DNA from: Candidatus Contendibacter odensensis
GTDB lineage: Bacteria > Pseudomonadota > Gammaproteobacteria > Competibacterales > Competibacteraceae
Direction: 5' to 3'
NCBI GenBank assembly: GCA_002747185.1
Contig: PDTV01000006.1
Span: forward strand, 21,578-85,577
DNA: 64,000 nt
Positions within the stretch are counted from its first letter, which is position 1. Each line of letters begins with the position of its first letter. The position numbers and the translations under genes were made by a program. The notes below the pieces were generated by a model that saw nothing but the letters and a program-made list of their open reading frames with translations, did no database searches and was not told the origin of the DNA. Below, in pieces: positions 40,581 through 49,477 of this stretch.

Positions 40581-41999
40581 ATGAATGCCGTCGTGCGCGA
40601 AAATATTTCAACTGACTACCATGTCGCCGATTTGTCCCTAGCCGACTGGGGACGCAAAGAAATTGCCATTGCTGAAACTGAAATGCCAGGCCTGGTTTCG
40701 ATCCGCGAAGAATATCGAGGGCAACAGCCATTAAAAGGTGCTCATATTGCCGGATCACTGCATATGACCATTCAAACTGCTGTACTGATTGAAACGCTGG
40801 TAGCACTCGGCGCAGAGGTACGCTGGGCCTCTTGCAATATTTTCTCGACTCAAGATCATGCCGCTGCCGCTATCGCTGCCCACCAGACACCTGTCTTCGC
40901 TTACAAGGGCGAATCCCTGGCTGAATACTGGGCATTCACTCACCGCATTTTTGAGTGGCCAGCCGGAAAATCGGCCAATATGATTCTGGATGATGGCGGT
41001 GATGCAACCCTGTTACTGATTCTCGGTACAAAGGCAGAACAGGATCGTAGCGTCATTGCTCATCCCGGCAATGAGGAAGAGCAGGCACTGTTTGCCGCCA
41101 TCGACCAGCACCTCAAACAAAACCCGACCTGGTATTCCTCACGGCTAGCGCAGATTAAAGGTGTTACCGAAGAAACCACCACCGGTGTTCATCGGCTATA
41201 TCAGATGGAAAAAGAAAATCAGTTGCCATTCCCGGCGTTCAATGTCAATGACTCAGTTACTAAATCCAAATTCGACAATCTCTACGGGTGTCGTGAAAGC
41301 TTGGTCGATGGTATTAAACGGGCAACGGATGTCATGATCGCAGGTAAAACTGCGGTAATACTTGGCTATGGCGATGTGGGCAAAGGTTGTGCGCAAAGCC
41401 TGCGTGGACTGGGCGCAACAGTGTGGATTACGGAAATCGATCCAATCTGCGCCCTGCAAGCCGCTATGGAGGGCTATCGGGTGGTCACGATGAATGATGC
41501 AGCCGACCAGGGCGACATTTTTGTCACGACAACAGGTAACATTAGCGTGATTACCCACGACCATATGAGCCGGATGAAAAACAATAGTATTGTCTGTAAC
41601 ATTGGTCATTTTGACTCCGAAATTGAAGTAGCCAGCTTACGTCAATACCGGTGGGAAAATATCAAGCCACAGGTTGATCACATCGTTTTTCCTGACGGCA
41701 AACGGATTATCCTGCTTGCTGAAGGCCGATTAGTGAATCTGGGTTGTGCGACAGGTCATCCCAGTTTTGTGATGTCCAACTCTTTTACCAACCAGGTACT
41801 GGCACAGATAGAGCTGTTCAATCACACCGACTGCTATGAAAAGAAGGTCTATGTACTGCCCAAGCATCTCGATGAGAAAGTCGCACGGCTGCATCTTGAT
41901 CGCATCGGTGCCACGCTGACCACGCTGACCCAAGAACAGGCAGACTATATCAACGTTGCGGTTACCGGGCCGTATAAAGCGGAAAACTATCGTTACTAA
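40581..41999 (+). CDS. ahcY: Adenosylhomocysteinase
   Basis: AhcY splits S-adenosylhomocysteine into adenosine and homocysteine using bound NAD, relieving product inhibition of methyltransferases. Start ATG at 40581 (GGAAAG ribosome site) gives 472 residues, the usual bacterial length. Signatures: [15 protein letters not shown] and [15 protein letters not shown] near the N-terminus, the NAD-binding [22 protein letters not shown] (about 252-273), and the C-terminal [24 protein letters not shown] split here over the last 25 residues, ending with the K and Y that close the active site of the partner subunit. It is placed behind an SAH riboswitch. Confidence 0.99.
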   Translation: MNAVVRENISTDYHVADLSLADWGRKEIAIAETEMPGLVSIREEYRGQQPLKGAHIAGSLHMTIQTAVLIETLVALGAEVRWASCNIFSTQDHAAAAIAAHQTPVFAYKGESLAEYWAFTHRIFEWPAGKSANMILDDGGDATLLLILGTKAEQDRSVIAHPGNEEEQALFAAIDQHLKQNPTWYSSRLAQIKGVTEETTTGVHRLYQMEKENQLPFPAFNVNDSVTKSKFDNLYGCRESLVDGIKRATDVMIAGKTAVILGYGDVGKGCAQSLRGLGATVWITEIDPICALQAAMEGYRVVTMNDAADQGDIFVTTTGNISVITHDHMSRMKNNSIVCNIGHFDSEIEVASLRQYRWENIKPQVDHIVFPDGKRIILLAEGRLVNLGCATGHPSFVMSNSFTNQVLAQIELFNHTDCYEKKVYVLPKHLDEKVARLHLDRIGATLTTLTQEQADYINVAVTGPYKAENYRY

Positions 42000-42022
42000 A
42001 CAACGATTGATCTACGCACATA

Positions 42023-42055
42023 GCATCCACCTCCCATTCATCCACGGGAGGCGGG
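42023..42055 (+). other. Hairpin between ahcY and metF
   Basis: CCTCCC pairs with GGGAGG around a 10-base loop about 25 bases after ahcY. There is no T-run, so it is not a strong terminator; metF may be read from the ahcY transcript. Confidence 0.35.
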
Positions 42056-42141
42056 TCAGGAAAAAGCAAGTACACCTGCTGGAAACAGCACCTGTTTTAT
42101 TCCAGTAGTTATTGGCTATTATTCAATTCCTAAGGATTGAC

Positions 42142-43038
42142 ATGAGCACCCCATCTGACGGATGCAGAATCTTTAGTTGTGAATTTTTTCCACCGATCTC
42201 CGCTGAGGGTATGACCAGGCTCCAAAAAACCCGTCAGCACTTACTCTCCATGCACCCTGCTTATTTTTCGGTTACCTATGGTGCAGGCGGCTCCACCCGT
42301 AACCGAACAGTAGAAGCCGTTCTCGATATTCAGGCGAACAGCGGCATACCGGCCGCCCCCCATCTGACGTGCATCGCATCCATACGTGACCAGATTAAAG
42401 AATTGCTTGAGTTTTACCAGGCGCATGGTATTCGGCGTATTGTGGCACTGCGCGGCGATATGCCTTCCGGTATGCGTGATTCCGGAGAACTCCGCTATGC
42501 TAACGAACTGGTTGAGTTTATTCGCGCCGAATTCGGCGATTACTTTCACCTGGAAGTCGCTGCCTACCCTGAATATCACCCACAAGCAACAACACCTGAA
42601 CACGATCTGGACAACTTCAAGCGCAAAGTCGATGCGGGTGCCGACAGTGCTATCACCCAGTACTTCTACAACGCTGATGCTTACTTCCGCTTTATCGATA
42701 ATTGCAATCGACTCCGTATATCCATTCCAATCGTGCCAGGTATTATGCCTATTACTAACTATACGCAGCTCGCACGATTTTCTGATGCCTGCGGCGCAGA
42801 AATCCCGCGCTGGGTTCGAAAAAAACTGGAAAGCTTCGGCGATGACCGTACAGCAATTCGTGCATTTGGCCTAGACGTTGTGAGTGAGCTTTGCCAGAAA
42901 CTATTGGATAGCGGCGCACCAGGCCTACACTTTTACACCATGAATCAATCGACAGCCACGCTCGCTATTATTGAGCGACTAAACCTGACCATAGCCATGC
43001 CAACTACTAATCGCGGAGCTGAGCCGCGAGGCTGTTGA
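42142..43038 (+). CDS. metF: Methylenetetrahydrofolate reductase
   Basis: MetF is an FAD enzyme reducing 5,10-methylene-THF to 5-methyl-THF for methionine regeneration. Start ATG at 42142 follows AAGGATTG. The 298-residue barrel shows CEFFPPISAEGM, FSVTYGAGGSTRNRT, IRRIVALRGDMPSG and FYNADAYFRFIDNC, and the substrate region VPGIMPI. The usual C-terminus ends soon after LHFYTMNQSTATLAIIERLNL; here an extra tail TIAMPTTNRGAEPRGC comes from the structured GC-rich element starting at about 43011, which also provides the stop codon. The tail is unlikely to abolish activity. Confidence 0.97.
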   Translation: MSTPSDGCRIFSCEFFPPISAEGMTRLQKTRQHLLSMHPAYFSVTYGAGGSTRNRTVEAVLDIQANSGIPAAPHLTCIASIRDQIKELLEFYQAHGIRRIVALRGDMPSGMRDSGELRYANELVEFIRAEFGDYFHLEVAAYPEYHPQATTPEHDLDNFKRKVDAGADSAITQYFYNADAYFRFIDNCNRLRISIPIVPGIMPITNYTQLARFSDACGAEIPRWVRKKLESFGDDRTAIRAFGLDVVSELCQKLLDSGAPGLHFYTMNQSTATLAIIERLNLTIAMPTTNRGAEPRGC

Positions 43039-43167
43039 AGTGGAGCAAGCGTGCTTGCGAGGCAGAAACACCGCAGTCGGCTCCAGCGACGTGTTGCGGC
43101 GCAAGCTGCCAGGTGACTGGAGCGTAGCCCAGCTCCGCGCGATTGCCGGCGGCGCAGCCGCCGGCAA
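43011..43167 (+). repeat. GC-rich nested inverted-repeat element at the metF 3' end
   Basis: Outer arms CGCGGAGCT (43012-43020) and AGCTCCGCG (43131-43139) enclose smaller stems (CAAGC/GCTTG, CTCCAG/CTGGAG), and a separate strong hairpin TTGCCGGCGGC/GCCGCCGGCAA lies at 43143-43167. The metF reading frame runs into the left arm. The base composition is far GC-richer than the neighbours. Possibly an inserted palindromic element or a stable mRNA 3' structure; it has no T-run. Confidence 0.6.
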
Positions 43168-43259
43168 CAAACACTTAAGTGGGCAAGAAAGCACCCCGCC
43201 TTAGCGAATTACAGGGTGCCTGTCATCTTCTGTAAGCCTAGAAGAGAAAAAGAGGCAGC

Positions 43260-43826
43260 TTACTGATTGGCAACTAACGCTCGAACATCCGGCCCCATCG
43301 GCAATACATAGTCATACGCAGACAATACCAGATTATCGGTAGCACGAATCAAACGCGCATTAACGAATACCGACTGCCGCCCAATCGCATAGGTTCCTAC
43401 AATCACAGCGGCTGCATTTTGCGACTGGCTTATTTCCCTGATTGAACGCGACAACATAAACTCGCCCGCCTGCTGTGCAACAAAAATGTTGCTACGCATC
43501 TTGACTTCAACCACGGTAAAGCCTTCCTGGGCAAATCGAGAGCCGATCTGTTCGCCAATCACACGTCCAAGCGCAGACGATATTTCAAGATCATTAATAT
43601 CAACAAAGGTTGCTGATAATAAAGGCTCACGTTTCTCCTTCAACCAAGGTACATGTGCCAACAAGGCATCGGCTGCCCGATAATTGGCACTGACCAAATC
43701 GGCATCCTTGACAATCGAACGTGTTGGTGGTGCATTTTGATAGGACGATACACATCCCAACATCCCTGTAATAAATACACCTAGTAATAAAACTGTTGTA
43801 CCGCGCAGAATGCTATTGCTGCTCAT
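43260..43826 (-). CDS. FlgO-like lipoprotein
   Basis: The 188-residue protein has a lipoprotein signal (about residues 9-25, lipobox GMLGC), then a FlgO-type domain: NYRAADALLAHVP, LLSATFVDINDLEISSALGR and VIGEQIGSRFAQEGFTVVEV, and GTYAIGRQSVFVNARLIRATDN. FlgO is an outer-membrane lipoprotein linked to flagella in Vibrio, but homologues occur in non-flagellar loci, and no flagellar gene lies here. Its start overlaps the stop of the upstream lipoprotein gene by four bases, so the two are translationally coupled and probably act together at the outer membrane. Confidence 0.83.
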   Translation of the reverse strand: MSSNSILRGTTVLLLGVFITGMLGCVSSYQNAPPTRSIVKDADLVSANYRAADALLAHVPWLKEKREPLLSATFVDINDLEISSALGRVIGEQIGSRFAQEGFTVVEVKMRSNIFVAQQAGEFMLSRSIREISQSQNAAAVIVGTYAIGRQSVFVNARLIRATDNLVLSAYDYVLPMGPDVRALVANQ

Positions 43827-44512
43827 GGCCCAACCACCTCCATCATCCGGGTGCTCGGCGGCGCTGCTGACGGAACCCTGGCAATATACTGATCAACGTT
43901 TTCATCGCTAATGTAGTAGATATCCCGAAGGCGAGTGACATAGTGACCGCCCTCCATCACCGAAGTGGTAATAATAATCTCGTGGTCAGGCGTACCGCCG
44001 GTCACAAAACCTGTACCAACATCTGCAAGCACTGCACCTAGCAACCATGCGGATGCCGTATTACCCGCATCGGCTACGCCATGCACAGCCGCCACGCTGC
44101 CACTTAACGCTGTAAACAGCCCAGGAACTGGTCGAATAAAACCACGATCATTGTGACCAACCACCTGAATTTGATAAACAACAGGTAAGCCAGAACCTGG
44201 ATTTTCACTTATCCGGAAACCGCGTTCCATCAAGTGAGTCATCAGCAAGCCATGAAAAGCCACACCAAACTCGCTGTTATATCTAGGCTGTTCAACGTAC
44301 AAAGACAATGAACGTGTTTTTGACTGGTTGCCAGCACCGACCAGAGCGGCCTGCAATCGGTTCGCTACGTCAGCTGCTAGAACATCCCAATGACCAGCCG
44401 CTTGCATTTTCTTCTGGAATGTCACGGGATAAGTCGTTGCAACAGGAACTTGTGACGCACAGGCCCCCAGCCCGAGACAAAGCATTATAAGAGGGGTATA
44501 TAGGATCTTCAT
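43823..44512 (-). CDS. Lipoprotein paired with FlgO-like protein
   Basis: The 229-residue protein starts with a lipoprotein signal, MKILYTPLIMLCLGLGAC, with the cysteine at residue 18. The mature part begins with AAGHWDVLAADVANRLQAAL, which with the later DHEIIITTSVMEGGHYVTRLRDIYYI is seen in lipoproteins accompanying FlgO-like genes. A glycine/alanine-rich stretch (about 130-165: ALSGSVAAVHGVADAGNTAS, WLLGAVLADVGTGFV) could pack in a membrane-adjacent region. It is the first gene of a two-gene operon with the FlgO-like lipoprotein. Specific function unknown. Confidence 0.75.
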   Translation of the reverse strand: MKILYTPLIMLCLGLGACASQVPVATTYPVTFQKKMQAAGHWDVLAADVANRLQAALVGAGNQSKTRSLSLYVEQPRYNSEFGVAFHGLLMTHLMERGFRISENPGSGLPVVYQIQVVGHNDRGFIRPVPGLFTALSGSVAAVHGVADAGNTASAWLLGAVLADVGTGFVTGGTPDHEIIITTSVMEGGHYVTRLRDIYYISDENVDQYIARVPSAAPPSTRMMEVVGP

Positions 44513-44995
44513 GGGTTCTCCCTCGACTATTTGTATCCGTTATCAGTGGTATCTATATCATCGATAGTTTAGCCGGTTATACTCCCAGCGCCACCGTTTA
44601 TTAATGTCAATACACGCTATATTTTAGGGTGTAGTCGATATTAGCACCATACATTTTCTCGCCAGCCAAAGTATCCTGAGTACAGCCGGACCGTCCTTCT
44701 GGTAACCCCTAATCCAGTTCCAAACTCCAAAAATAGTCCTGATACACTTGGCTAAAGCCAAATCCCCTAGATGCCAAATAAACAACAACATCCACATTTT
44801 TTGCAACACATTACAACAGATAGCAATAATACGACTGAATGCCAACCGTTGAAAGCATGATTTACCTTATTAATATAACAAAAAAGCTTCAAGTCTTCTG
44901 TAGTTATCACCATATGCTGTCAGACTTACCGGTGTCTCCACCTCCATCACACTCAATAGATTTTCAGTGGAAACAAGGGCTTAAACCCCACAAAA
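44513..44995. other. Region between lipoprotein pair and nrdJ control region
   Basis: About 480 bases between divergent genes. Minus-strand frames at 44600-44845 are hydrophobic and broken; I cannot identify a parent protein. The remainder presumably holds the promoters. Confidence 0.35.
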
Positions 44996-45043
44996 ATACA
45001 TTATATTGTGTTAAATTTATATTAAAAGCCCTATATATAGCCA
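44996..45043. promoter_or_regulatory. Pair of NrdR-like boxes upstream of nrdJa
   Basis: Box 1 at 44996-45011 (ATACATTATATTGTGT) fits 14 of 16 positions of the NrdR palindrome consensus acaCwAtATaTwGwgt. Box 2 at 45028-45043 has the perfect core CTATATATAG but degenerate edges (11 of 16). The boxes are separated by 16 bases, the spacing typical of NrdR operators, and lie about 145-190 bases before nrdJa. Confidence 0.65.
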
Positions 45044-45077
45044 TTATCCTGGAATTTATCATTTTATCCGTCTAGAA

Positions 45078-45133
45078 TCCGATAATTCACGTAGTGGAGC
45101 TGGAGCACTTCCAACAGGAAGCGCCACATCGGA
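45078..45133 (+). ncRNA. Possible structured leader of nrdJa
   Basis: TCCGAT (45078-45083) pairs with ATCGGA (45128-45133); GTGG (45094-45097) pairs with CCAC (45124-45127); and CTTCC/GGAAG (45108-45121) caps with loop AACA. The fold ends about 53 bases before the nrdJa start codon. It does not resemble a cobalamin riboswitch. Could be a cis-regulatory RNA or chance. Confidence 0.35.
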
Positions 45134-45186
45134 TGAGTATCCCATTCCAACCCTAATACTGTTTACCTTTGAGAGATTGCTATCCC

Positions 45187-47346
45187 ATGAAAACCGCGCA
45201 CCTTAAGCCGGTCCCTGCGACACCCCAAACTGCCGCCGTACCTATGCAAGCCGCGTCCTGGGACATTTGGGATAAAAAGTACCGACTCAAGGCCAAGGAT
45301 GGGCTTGCCGTCGATGAAACCATCGATGAAACATACCAGCGAGTGGCTATAGCCTTGGCAGGCGTTGAGGCCACACCTGAACTCCGGCAGCAATGGTACG
45401 AAAAATTCCTGTGGGCTTTACGCCACGGCGCTATTCCAGCAGGCCGGATCATTTCCAATGCCGGTGCTTGGGCACATAAACCCGCAACATCGACGATCAA
45501 CTGCACAGTCTCTGGAACCATCCAGGATTCAATGGACGATATTTTGCGAAAAGTGCATGAAGCTGGACTAACGCTAAAAGCCGGCTGTGGTATCGGTTAC
45601 TGTTTTTCCACACTCCGGCCACGTGGCGCTTACGTTTCTGGCGCTGGAGCCTACACGTCAGGGCCACTATCCTTTATGGATATCTATGACAAGATGTGCT
45701 TCACCGTCTCTTCCGCAGGCGGACGACGTGGCGCACAAATGGGAACTTTCGATATTGGCCATCCTGATGTCATTGAGTTCATCCGAGCCAAGCGTGAAGC
45801 CGGTCGATTACGACAATTCAATCTCTCGTTATTGATTACTCGCGAGTTTATGGAAGCTGTAAAACAGGATACTGATTGGCTACTGGCGTTCCCATTACTC
45901 GCCCAAGAAGCTGAATACAGCCGTGAAGCACTCAATGACTCGACACGCTTCATTTGGCGTGAATGGCCAACGACAGAAGGTCTGATTGTCAACGATGATG
46001 GGCAGGTTGCTTGCCAGATTTATCGAAAAATCCGTGCTCGACAGCTCTGGGACATTATTATGTCCTCAACGTACGACTATGCTGAACCAGGATTTATCCT
46101 GATCGATCAGGTCAATGACACGAACAACAACTGGTTCTGTGAAAACATCCAGGCCAGTAATCCCTGCGGCGAACAAATGTTACCGCCCTACGGCAGTTGT
46201 CTTCTTGGATCAATCAACCTCACACAATTTGTTGATCAACCCTTTACTGACCAAGCCCGCTTCGATTGGGATACTTATCGGGAGGTTGTGGCAACCTTTA
46301 CCCGTATGCTGGATAATGTTGTTGAAATCAATGGTTTACCACTAAATGCACAGCGTCAGGAAATACTCAGCAAGCGTCGGCATGGCATGGGCTATCTGGG
46401 ATTAGGCTCAGCACTGACCATGCTGGGTATGAAATACGGCTCTCCCGAATCACTAGCCTTTACTGAACAAGTAACCCGCGAAATGGCACTGACCGGCTGG
46501 CGGGCGGCCCTAGAACTTGCGAATGAAAAAGGTGCAGCACCGATTTTAGAGCAGGAATTTACCGTCACAGCCGAAATGTTAACGCAGCGCCCGGAAATGC
46601 ACCGTGATGGCATCAAGCCGGGTGATCGTATCAAGGGCAAGGTACTCCATGCCAAATACAGCCGCTATATGCAGCAAATCGCCACGATTGATCCTGAATT
46701 GACCGATGCCCTCGCAGTGACTGGTGCTCGCTTTACTCACCATACGTCTATCGCCCCTACTGGTACAATAGCACTGTCATTAGCCAACAATGCCAGTAAC
46801 GGCATTGAACCGAGCTTTGCCCATCACTACTGTCGAAACCTCATCCGTGCTGGTAAAAAAACCAAGGAAAAAGTAGATGTTTTTTCCTTTGAACTGCTGG
46901 CCTACCGACATTGGATTAACGCTGATGCCATGCCGGTCTCAGTGTCAGAAAAAGAGCAGTTACCGGATTACTTCATCACTGCCGATGATGTTACACCCAG
47001 ACAACATGTTGACATTCAGGCTGCCGCACAAAAATGGATTGATTCCAGCATTTCTAAAACAGCTAATGTTCCCACTGACTTCCCCTATGAAGATTTCAAG
47101 GACATCTACCTATATGCTTACGAAAAAAACCTGAAGGGCTGCACAACATTTCGCTTTAATCCACAAGCATTTCAAGGTGTTCTGGTCAAAGAGCAGGATC
47201 TGGAAAAAACCCTTTATCGCTTCACGCTAGAGGATGGCTCCAAAATCGAGGTTAAGGGCAACGAAGAAGTGGAGTACGATGGAGAAACACATACTGCCGC
47301 TAATTTATTCGATGCACTCAAGGAAGGTTATTATGGGAAATGGTAA
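45187..47346 (+). CDS. nrdJa: Class II ribonucleotide reductase, large part (NrdJa)
   Basis: Adenosylcobalamin-dependent reductase converting ribonucleotides to deoxyribonucleotides without needing oxygen. Start ATG at 45187 gives 719 residues. Catalytic features: TINCTVSGTIQDSM with one redox cysteine, GCGIGYCFSTLRPRGA, and ASNPCGEQMLPPYGSC with the Asn-Cys-Glu radical triad (about 327-340), then HHTSIAPTGTIALSLANNAS. The C-terminal cysteine pair that reloads the active site is not on this chain but on the next gene, as in Pseudomonas NrdJa/NrdJb. Two NrdR-like boxes and a potential RNA hairpin lie upstream. Confidence 0.96.
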   Translation: MKTAHLKPVPATPQTAAVPMQAASWDIWDKKYRLKAKDGLAVDETIDETYQRVAIALAGVEATPELRQQWYEKFLWALRHGAIPAGRIISNAGAWAHKPATSTINCTVSGTIQDSMDDILRKVHEAGLTLKAGCGIGYCFSTLRPRGAYVSGAGAYTSGPLSFMDIYDKMCFTVSSAGGRRGAQMGTFDIGHPDVIEFIRAKREAGRLRQFNLSLLITREFMEAVKQDTDWLLAFPLLAQEAEYSREALNDSTRFIWREWPTTEGLIVNDDGQVACQIYRKIRARQLWDIIMSSTYDYAEPGFILIDQVNDTNNNWFCENIQASNPCGEQMLPPYGSCLLGSINLTQFVDQPFTDQARFDWDTYREVVATFTRMLDNVVEINGLPLNAQRQEILSKRRHGMGYLGLGSALTMLGMKYGSPESLAFTEQVTREMALTGWRAALELANEKGAAPILEQEFTVTAEMLTQRPEMHRDGIKPGDRIKGKVLHAKYSRYMQQIATIDPELTDALAVTGARFTHHTSIAPTGTIALSLANNASNGIEPSFAHHYCRNLIRAGKKTKEKVDVFSFELLAYRHWINADAMPVSVSEKEQLPDYFITADDVTPRQHVDIQAAAQKWIDSSISKTANVPTDFPYEDFKDIYLYAYEKNLKGCTTFRFNPQAFQGVLVKEQDLEKTLYRFTLEDGSKIEVKGNEEVEYDGETHTAANLFDALKEGYYGKW

Positions 47347-47382
47347 ATCTCTGGCAACCTGCATCGGGTTGGAGATCACAAT

Positions 47383-48063
47383 ATGACCATCAAGATTGAT
47401 AAAAAAATTGTTCGCTATACCGTCATCAATCCTGACGAAATCCCCTCCCCCGAAGCGGATAGCGCCAATCCGCCCTTACAACAGATGCATGAAAGCCTAG
47501 AGCGGCCCGACGTACTTCCAGGTGCAACCTACAAAGTAAAAACCCCTCTATCCGACCATGCCTTATACATTACTATTAACGATATTGTCCTTAACCCCGG
47601 CACTGAGCACGAAACACGTCGCCCCTTTGAAATTTTCATCAATTCCAAGGCGATGGAGCATTTTCAATGGATTGTTGCACTCACTCGCATTATCTCGGCT
47701 GTCTTCCGCAAGGGAGGCGATGTCACCTTTCTGGTCGAAGAGCTGCATTCAGTATTTGACCCTAAAGGCGGATACTTCAAGAAAGGTGGCAAATATATGC
47801 CTTCGTTGGTTGCGGATATCGGCGATGTTATTGAATCCCATATGCGCTCAATTGGCCTACTCCAGGAAAATAGCCTGGACAAACATCAACGTAAACTGAT
47901 TGAGGAAAGCCGCACCAGATATGAAGTGAGTATGCACCCCGCCCGGAACACGAGTGCCTTTCCGCCCGAGGCAACCTTTTGCACTAAATGCCAGACCAAA
48001 GCTGCTATTTTAATGGACGGCTGCCTGACCTGTCTAAACTGCGGTGATTCCAAATGCTCCTGA
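47383..48063 (+). CDS. nrdJb: Class II ribonucleotide reductase, small part with TSCPD domain (NrdJb)
   Basis: The 226-residue protein begins 36 bases after nrdJa. It contains a TSCPD-type domain (about 60-155: ITINDIVLNPGTEHETRRPF, FEIFINSKAMEHFQWIVALT, GGDVTFLVEELHSVFDPKGG) and ends in a cysteine-rich zinc-ribbon-like tail, FCTKCQTKAAILMDGCLTCL then NCGDSKCS. In Pseudomonas aeruginosa the homologous NrdJb supplies the C-terminal redox cysteines to NrdJa. A split enzyme is therefore inferred, encoded as one transcript. Start ATG at 47383 gives the expected MTIKIDKKIVRYTVINP. Confidence 0.92.
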   Translation: MTIKIDKKIVRYTVINPDEIPSPEADSANPPLQQMHESLERPDVLPGATYKVKTPLSDHALYITINDIVLNPGTEHETRRPFEIFINSKAMEHFQWIVALTRIISAVFRKGGDVTFLVEELHSVFDPKGGYFKKGGKYMPSLVADIGDVIESHMRSIGLLQENSLDKHQRKLIEESRTRYEVSMHPARNTSAFPPEATFCTKCQTKAAILMDGCLTCLNCGDSKCS

Positions 48064-48096
48064 TCTTCACGCGCAGAATCTAACCGAGACAATACC

Positions 48097-49107
48097 ATGG
48101 CTATGTTACCCAAGCTCCCTGATTCCATGACTGCTATCGAAATTGCCGAAGCAGGCGACCCGGAGAAACTAGTGCCCACTCGTCGGCCAATACCAAAGCC
48201 TGCATCTGGAGAAGTTTTAATCCAGGTTGCAGCCGCTGGTGTTAATCGCCCCGACTGCCTGCAACGTCAAGGCAGCTATCCTCCCCCACCTGGTGCATCG
48301 GATATTCCGGGTCTGGAAGTGGCCGGTACAGTGGTCGCACTTGGCGAAAATGTCTATCACCGGGCCGTTGGTGATCAAGTTTGTGCGCTGTTAACAGGTG
48401 GTGGTTATGCTGAGTACTGCACTACAGCAGCCGAGCAATGCCTGCCTATTCCGACTGGATTAAACTTGCAACAAGCTGCTGCTTTGCCGGAAACTTTCTT
48501 TACCGTTTGGAGTAACATATTCGACCGTGCACGCCTGCAAGCGGGTGAAACCTTGCTGATTCATGGCGGCACCAGTGGCATTGGCACAACAGCCATACAG
48601 CTTGCCAAGGCTTTCGGCTCACGGGTATTCACTACTGTGGGTAGTCATGAAAAGATACAGCCTTGCCTGGATTTAGGTGCGGAGCGCGTTATCAACTACC
48701 ACGAGGAAGATTTTGTCCAGGTTATCAAGGAAATTACTGAAAAGCGTGGCGTGGATGTCATCCTGGACATTGTTGGTGGTGATTATGTACAACGCAATCT
48801 CAGCGCTTTGGCTGTCGAAGGCCGTCTGGTTTTTATCGCTTTTCTACGCGGCGCCAAAATTGAGCTCAATCTGGCACCGGTCATGATGAAAAGACTGGCA
48901 ATCACCGGTTCAACATTACGTGCCCGACCTGTTGCAGATAAAGCACCTATCGCCCAAGCACTGCGGGAGAAAGTCTGGCCTTTGCTGGAAAACGGAACAA
49001 TTCGGCCCATTATTCATCAAAGCTTTCCGCTAACTGATGCAGCAGCGGCTCACACACTGATGGAATCCAACCGACATATTGGCAAACTTTTACTACGAGT
49101 AACCTGA
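48097..49107 (+). CDS. NAD(P)H-quinone oxidoreductase, PIG3 family
   Basis: The 336-residue protein is a medium-chain dehydrogenase without structural zinc: GVNRPDCLQRQGSYPPPPGA and GLEVAGTVVALGENV in the N-terminal GroES-like domain, then the Rossmann fold with LIHGGTSGIGTTAIQLAKAFG (about 150-170) and NLSALAVEGRLVFIAFLRGA. This pattern is the PIG3/quinone oxidoreductase family, which reduces quinones with NADPH. It starts 33 bases after nrdJb and is likely co-transcribed. ATG at 48097 is chosen; an internal ATG at 48127 (MTAIEIAEAG) would fit the family equally well. Confidence 0.9.
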   Translation: MAMLPKLPDSMTAIEIAEAGDPEKLVPTRRPIPKPASGEVLIQVAAAGVNRPDCLQRQGSYPPPPGASDIPGLEVAGTVVALGENVYHRAVGDQVCALLTGGGYAEYCTTAAEQCLPIPTGLNLQQAAALPETFFTVWSNIFDRARLQAGETLLIHGGTSGIGTTAIQLAKAFGSRVFTTVGSHEKIQPCLDLGAERVINYHEEDFVQVIKEITEKRGVDVILDIVGGDYVQRNLSALAVEGRLVFIAFLRGAKIELNLAPVMMKRLAITGSTLRARPVADKAPIAQALREKVWPLLENGTIRPIIHQSFPLTDAAAAHTLMESNRHIGKLLLRVT

Positions 49108-49477
49108 TAATTATGCCTTCTTGATATTCCCAGCACCTGATATCGCGTGTCCCATAAAACAGGTAGACCCATTGATATACCCAACAATCTGCATTGTAAC
49201 CGGCAGGCCATTATAATAATTTATTTTGCGGTGCAGCAAAAAGCTGATTTTGATGCTACTATTGGAAGTAATAAGCTAAGTATGACCAATAAATAATCCG
49301 AATCAAAATGGATAGTTGGCATGAAATTAGCTCAAAATTACTTGAGCCTATCGCTTTTTTATTAATCCGTTGATATCGAACTGGCTTTCAACGTGACTAG
49401 AGGTTTGTGTAATTGCTTTCATCAGGCACGTTTGGCCTGCATATAAATTTCAGGGTACGGGTAAGAGGTTAAAAATC
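49108..49477. other. Intergenic region after the quinone oxidoreductase gene
   Basis: About 370 bases with no gene, repeat or terminator that I can support. The small protein that follows may have its own promoter here. Confidence 0.35.

Noticed and set aside
44624..44845. 73-residue hydrophobic minus-strand frame upstream of nrdJa
   Set aside because: High Trp/Cys/Ile content, no ribosome site; all three frames give fragments without a recognisable parent.
44881..45186. Cobalamin riboswitch upstream of the class II reductase
   Set aside because: No B12 box or the conserved GCCACTG-type core is present in the leader.
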